A stretch of DNA of 11,402 bases from an uncultured Actinomycetes bacterium. GTDB taxonomy: Bacteria; Actinomycetota; CALGFH01. The position numbers and the translations under genes were made by a program. Under the pieces are notes generated by a model. The model was not told where the DNA came from and ran no database searches. It saw only the letters and a list, made by a program, of their open reading frames with translations. Below are positions 7,858 to 11,402 of this stretch, piece after piece; the first letter of the stretch is position 1, and every line of letters starts with the position of its first letter. The DNA lies in the NCBI GenBank assembly GCA_937881255.1, contig CALGFH010000290.1:1-11402 (forward strand), read 5' to 3'.

Positions 7858-10829
7858 TGAGCAGCACCCTGCCACCCCAGGACCCGGCCCACCCCCAGGA
7901 GCCGGCCAGCTCCGAGGCCCCGGCCCGGTCCCAGGACCCGGCCGGTCCTCAGGAGCCCGGGCGATCGCGGCGGCGGGCTGATCGGCCGACGGCGCCGGCG
8001 GCCGCGCGGGCGAGTGTGCGCGCGACCGGGCGGGCCATCGCCCTGCTGGCCACCGAGCCCCGGCGGCGCCGGGCGCAGCGCCGGGCCCGGGTCGCGCTGG
8101 GCCGGGCGGTCGCCGCCAGCCTGGCCGGCCGGACAGCGCCGCCGCTGCTGGCCACCCCGATGGCCGCCCACCGCGCGGCCCAGCTCCGCCTCGCCTCCAC
8201 CGACCCGCCGCCCCGCCCCGGTCTCCTCCCGGACCCCGGGAACGGGAGCGGGCCGGCCCGCCCGTCGGGGACGGGAGCGGTGGCCGAGTCCAAGGCACCA
8301 AGGCCCCGGGTCGCCTCGCGGGCCAGCCGCTCGGCCGGGCGGCATCGCGACCTGGCCGCCGAGCTGGAGCGCCTGCTGCTGATCGTGGTCCAGTTCCTGC
8401 CCCGCCTGGCGGCCCGGGTGCGGCTGCACGCGGCCGACGAGCGGCTGGGCGCCTGGGCCACCGGCCTGAGCGACCTCCAGGACCCGACGGTGGCGGCGGC
8501 ACGGGAGCGGGCCGCCGAGGCCCAGCGGGCCGCGGCCTCGGCCAGGGTGGCCGCCTCGGCCAACTGGCGGCAGGCCGCCGACGCCGCCCGGCTGGCCGTG
8601 CGCCTGGTCTCCGAGGCCGTGGCCGACCTCATCTTCTGGGTCGGGCACGGCATCCGCAGCGGGTCGAGCATGGTGTTCGCCTGGCTGGTCTCCCTCGGCG
8701 TGGCCGGCCGGCGCCGCGTGCGCCACGGCTCGGTCACCGCCGGGCGCCACGTCCGGGCCGGCTCGACCGCCACCCGCGACAGTCTCCGGGTCGGGTCGGC
8801 CGCGACCCGCGAGGGCCTCAAGGCCGGGTCGGCCGCGGCCGGCCGGGGCATGCGCGGCGCGGGTCGCGGGGTCAAGGGCGCCGGCGCCGGCCTCGCCGGG
8901 GCGGCCGGCGGGCTCGCCTCACGGATCGACGCCCTGGCCGAGCGGGGCCGCTCCGGCCGCGCCGGCAACGGGGCCACCACCACCCGGCTCGACGCCCCCC
9001 CGACCGAGGACCTCGACCTGACCATGGCCGACGGCGACCCAGGGGCCACGATGCCGGGCACCCTGGAGCTCGACCGGGCCGACGAATCCCACCCGGCCGA
9101 GCCGGCGGCCGCCCGCGGCGGCCACCCGGACAGGCCGGACAGCGCCGCCAACGGTCGCCCGCAGGATGCGGGTCGCGCCGGCAACGGCCATCCGGACGGG
9201 GCGGGGCGGGAGGGGCGGCTGGTGCTCGACCCGGTCGACCCGGTCGAGGCCTGGTGGCTGCCGTCCAGCCTGGTCGACCGGGTCGGGGAGCCGCAGCCGG
9301 TCGCCGGCCAGCGGGCCTCCCGGAACGGCCGGGACGCCTCCCGCGATCCCGTGGTCGCCGGCCTGGCCAGTGGGCTGGGCCGGGTCGGCCGCCCCTTCCG
9401 GGCCGCCGGGAGTCGGCTGGCCCCGCTGGTCACCGCCATGGCCGCTCCGCCCAACCGGCGCCGGCGCGGCTGGCTGCCGTTCGCCCGCCCGGTGGTGGTC
9501 GCCCTCGCCCTGACCCTGCTGGTCGCCACCGCGACCGCGGTCCCGGCGGGGATGCTGGTCGCCGACTCGGTCAAGGGGGCCGGGGCGGGCCTCCCCGAGC
9601 TGGAGGAGCTGCGCCAGCTCCGCCAGCCCGAGCGGACCCAGGTCTACGACCGCCAGGGCCGCGTGATCGAGGTCCTCAAGGACGAGCAGGACCGGATCGT
9701 GGTGCCGCTGTCCAAGATCTCGCCGACCCTCCAGCAGGCCGTGATCGCCGCCGAGGACGCCCGCTTCTACGAGCACAAGGGGGTCGACGACCGGGGGATC
9801 GTGCGCGCCGCCGTCACCAACCTGCTCAGCGGCGAGGTCAGCCAGGGCGGCAGCACCATCACCCAGCAGCTGGTCCGCAACAGCTACCCCGACCTCAAGG
9901 ACATCTCGATCGTCCGCAAGATCAAGGAGGCCGCCCTCGCCGCCCAGCTCGAGGGGAAGCTGTCCAAGGACGAGATCCTGCACCGGTACCTGAACCGGGT
10001 CTACTTCGGCGCCGGGTACTACGGGGTCGAGGCGGCCAGCAAGGGCTACTTCCGCCGGCACGCCTCGGAGGTCTCCCTTGCCCAGGCGGCCATGCTGGCC
10101 GGCGTCATCCGGGAACCGGTGAGCTCCGACCCCCGCCAGCACCCCGAGCGGGCCAAGCAGCTGCGCGACTCGGTGCTGGAGCGGATGACCCAGCTGGCCA
10201 TGATCTCGCCCGCCCAGGCCGCCAAGGCCCGCAAGCAGCCGCTCAAGATCCAGAAGCCGGGCAGTGTCGGCGGCCGCTACCCGTGGTTCATCGACGGCCT
10301 CAAGCGCCAGCTCCAGGAGGACGAGCGCCTCGGCAAGACCAGGGAGAGCCGGACCCGGCGGCTGTTCGAGGGCGGCCTGCGCATCCACACCACCCTCGAC
10401 AAGGACATGCAGCTCGCGGCCGAGCAGGCGGTCGACCGCTATCGGCCCGCGACCGGCCCGGACATCGCCCTGGTCGCCATCGACCCCCGCGACGGCGGAG
10501 TCCGGGCGGGGACATCGCCCTGGTCGCCATCGACCCGCGAGACGGCGGGGTCCGGGCGGTGGTCGGCGGCCGCAACTTCGAGACGGGGGCCTACAACGCC
10601 GCCCTCCAGGGCGTCGGCCGCCAGCCCGGGTCGTCGTTCAAGACCTTCGTGCTGGCCGCGGCGCTGGAGGCCGGCATCTCGCCCGACTCGGTCTGGGAGT
10701 CGAGCGGCTTCGACCAGCTCGTCTGCGGCTCCCCGTGGAAGGTCCAAAACTACGAGGGCGGCGGGTCCGGGCCGGTGTCGGTCAGGGACGCCACCCGGCG
10801 CTCGGTCAACGGCGTCTACGGCCGCCTGA
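7857..10829 (+). CDS. class A penicillin-binding protein, N-terminal extension plus GT51 transglycosylase; frameshifted
   Basis: ATG 7857 overlaps the etfA stop, with GGAAGG four bases upstream. Residues 1-540 are a cytoplasmic-looking Ala/Arg/Pro-rich extension with PQ(D/E)P repeats at the start, an 11-residue repeat block (291-334) and an Asn/Gly/Pro-rich linker. A membrane anchor follows at about 545-568 after RRRRGW. The GT51 domain polymerises lipid [12 protein letters not shown] (catalytic Glu633), [12 protein letters not shown] (664-675), [13 protein letters not shown] (from 687) and [17 protein letters not shown] (707-723). The transpeptidase domain begins near RIHTTLD (about 843). 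True coding ends at 10508 (residue 884); the last 106 residues are out-of-frame readthrough after a 50-bp duplication. An in-frame ATG at 9438 would give a conventional short PBP but has no SD, and no stop separates it from the extension. Confidence 0.87.
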   Translation: MSSTLPPQDPAHPQEPASSEAPARSQDPAGPQEPGRSRRRADRPTAPAAARASVRATGRAIALLATEPRRRRAQRRARVALGRAVAASLAGRTAPPLLATPMAAHRAAQLRLASTDPPPRPGLLPDPGNGSGPARPSGTGAVAESKAPRPRVASRASRSAGRHRDLAAELERLLLIVVQFLPRLAARVRLHAADERLGAWATGLSDLQDPTVAAARERAAEAQRAAASARVAASANWRQAADAARLAVRLVSEAVADLIFWVGHGIRSGSSMVFAWLVSLGVAGRRRVRHGSVTAGRHVRAGSTATRDSLRVGSAATREGLKAGSAAAGRGMRGAGRGVKGAGAGLAGAAGGLASRIDALAERGRSGRAGNGATTTRLDAPPTEDLDLTMADGDPGATMPGTLELDRADESHPAEPAAARGGHPDRPDSAANGRPQDAGRAGNGHPDGAGREGRLVLDPVDPVEAWWLPSSLVDRVGEPQPVAGQRASRNGRDASRDPVVAGLASGLGRVGRPFRAAGSRLAPLVTAMAAPPNRRRRGWLPFARPVVVALALTLLVATATAVPAGMLVADSVKGAGAGLPELEELRQLRQPERTQVYDRQGRVIEVLKDEQDRIVVPLSKISPTLQQAVIAAEDARFYEHKGVDDRGIVRAAVTNLLSGEVSQGGSTITQQLVRNSYPDLKDISIVRKIKEAALAAQLEGKLSKDEILHRYLNRVYFGAGYYGVEAASKGYFRRHASEVSLAQAAMLAGVIREPVSSDPRQHPERAKQLRDSVLERMTQLAMISPAQAAKARKQPLKIQKPGSVGGRYPWFIDGLKRQLQEDERLGKTRESRTRRLFEGGLRIHTTLDKDMQLAAEQAVDRYRPATGPDIALVAIDPRDGGVRAGTSPWSPSTRETAGSGRWSAAATSRRGPTTPPSRASAASPGRRSRPSCWPRRWRPASRPTRSGSRAASTSSSAAPRGRSKTTRAAGPGRCRSGTPPGARSTASTAA
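8727..8858 (+). repeat. four tandem 11-residue repeats in the PBP N-terminal extension
   Basis: Four consecutive 33-bp units encode [33 protein letters not shown] and [11 protein letters not shown]. The pattern is GS, then three small residues, then a basic residue, with hydrophobic position 9, basic position 10 and a small residue or Val at 11. An 11-residue period suits a long amphipathic helix lying on a membrane surface. A Gly/Ala-rich tail ([16 protein letters not shown]) follows. The block comes just after a hydrophobic stretch (about 8622-8706, [13 protein letters not shown] then [14 protein letters not shown]). Confidence 0.75.
10460..10558 (+). repeat. 50-bp-period tandem duplication that frameshifts the PBP transpeptidase domain
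   Basis: Copy 1 (10460-10508) and copy 2 (10510-10558) match at 46 of 49 positions, with one G (10509) between them. Both encode [16 protein letters not shown], copy 1 in the frame of the transglycosylase half and copy 2 in the frame of the transpeptidase half. The differences at 10487, 10490 and 10499 (CCC/CCG, CGC/CGA, GGA/GGG) are all third-position and synonymous. Deleting one 50-bp unit restores a continuous PBP running into [13 protein letters not shown]. Confidence 0.95.
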
Positions 10830-11402
10830 TGGAGAGGCTCTGCCCCGACCGGGTGGCCGAGATGGCCGAGAAGCTCGGCGTCTCCCCGATCGACAAGCGG
10901 CTGCCGGCGATGGCCCTCGGCTCCGTCGAGGTCCGCCCGATCGACATGGCCAGCGCGTATGCCACCCTGGCCAACCTGGGCGAGTACCACAAGCCGACCT
11001 TCTTCGAGAAGGTCGACCACCGCAACGGCAAGGCGGTGATCGGGGAGCCGTCCAAGCCCGAGCGCCGGGTCTCGGCCGCGCTCGCCTGGCAGGTCACCGA
11101 CATCCTCAAGGGCGTGATCACCGGCGGCACCGGCACCAGGGCCAACATCGGCCGTCCGGCCGCCGGCAAGACCGGCACCAACCAGGAGTACCGCGACGCC
11201 TGGTTCGTCGGCTACACCCCGCAGCTGGCGGTGGCGGTCTGGATGGGCGACCCCAAGAGCCAGCAGCCGATGTACAACGTCGAGGGCCAGCGGGTGTCGG
11301 GTGGCTCGTTCCCGGCCCAGGTCTGGCATGACTTCATGGCCGTGGCCATGGCCAACCAGGAGGTCCTGGACTGGCCGAAGCCGCCCGAGGAGCTGCAGTA
11401 CA
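10511..11402 (+). pseudogene. transpeptidase domain of the class A PBP, separated by frameshift and cut by the window end
   Basis: Frame 2 is open from copy 2 of the duplication to the window end (297 codons). It carries the penicillin-binding transpeptidase motifs in order: SSFK in QPGSSFKTF (Ser codon at 10631), SVN in [11 protein letters not shown] (10802-10810) and KTGT in AAGKTGTNQEYRDAWFVGYTP (Lys codon at 11168). MALGSVEVRPIDMASAYATLAN is the typical segment between the second and third motifs. The domain cross-links peptidoglycan stem peptides outside the membrane. It has no start or signal of its own, so it belongs with the gene beginning at 7857; joined, that protein would exceed 1165 residues. 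As sequenced the transpeptidase is not made in frame. Residues after KTGT remain typical (WMGD), so decay is not otherwise visible. Confidence 0.9.

Noticed and set aside
9438..9440. ATG that would start a conventional-length PBP just before the transmembrane anchor
   Set aside because: No SD lies at suitable distance and the frame is open without a stop back to the coupled ATG at 7857. Kept only as an alternative start.
7949..9574. Long minus-strand open frame opposite the PBP N-terminal extension
   Set aside because: Arg/Ser/Ala-rich shadow translation typical of GC-rich DNA. The plus frame has an SD, a coupled start and leads in frame into GT51.
10300..11331. Other-frame open frames over the PBP transpeptidase region
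   Set aside because: They are shadows; the frame with SSFK, SVN and KTGT motifs is clearly the coding one.

Overview
The window comes from a very GC-rich genome. Codons mostly end in G or C, and GTG and TTG starts occur beside ATG. Gene content (a B12-dependent acyl-CoA mutase, a small CBM48-type glycogen-binding protein, a Hanks-type Ser/Thr kinase joined to a DUF4328 membrane domain, etfBA and a class A PBP) fits a Gram-positive Actinomycetota, possibly an uncultured lineage. The lineage is inferred from gene content and composition only.

Layout. 1-855 (+): 3' half of an acyl-CoA mutase catalytic subunit of the methylmalonyl-CoA mutase family. 856-1036: intergenic, with a perfect 12-bp inverted repeat and a vestigial second copy of the 3' end of the next gene. 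1037-1363 (-): small CBM48-type protein, divergent from 1463-2344 (+), an atypical NAD(P)-binding SDR. 2391-4161 (+): Ser/Thr kinase plus DUF4328 domain, now split by a frameshift at about 3417. 4200-4985 (+): enoyl-CoA hydratase, overlapping by 14 bp the convergent galT-family gene 4972-5985 (-). 6112-6897 and 6919-7857 (+): etfB and etfA. 7857 to the window end (+): class A penicillin-binding protein with a very long N-terminal extension. It starts inside the etfA stop codon and is split by a frameshift at about 10509.

How the genes fit together. Mutase, enoyl-CoA hydratase and EtfBA are consistent with acyl-CoA degradation (fatty acid, branched-chain or propionate routes), with ETF taking electrons from acyl-CoA dehydrogenases. 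The CBM48-type protein and the GalT-like enzyme point to glycogen and sugar-nucleotide metabolism. The kinase and PBP belong to signalling and cell-wall synthesis. They read as a normal chromosomal neighbourhood with no phage, IS, CRISPR, tRNA or rRNA.

The most notable feature is not a new gene system. Two otherwise well-conserved genes are each broken exactly at a short, imperfect tandem duplication whose period is not a multiple of three: 46 bp in the kinase and 50 bp in the PBP. In the PBP the two copies differ only at three synonymous third-codon positions, so they diverged as functional coding DNA before being placed side by side. That suggests recombination between diverged alleles, or a strain-mixture assembly join. 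A third, older 47-bp-offset duplication lies at the 3' end of the CBM48 gene.
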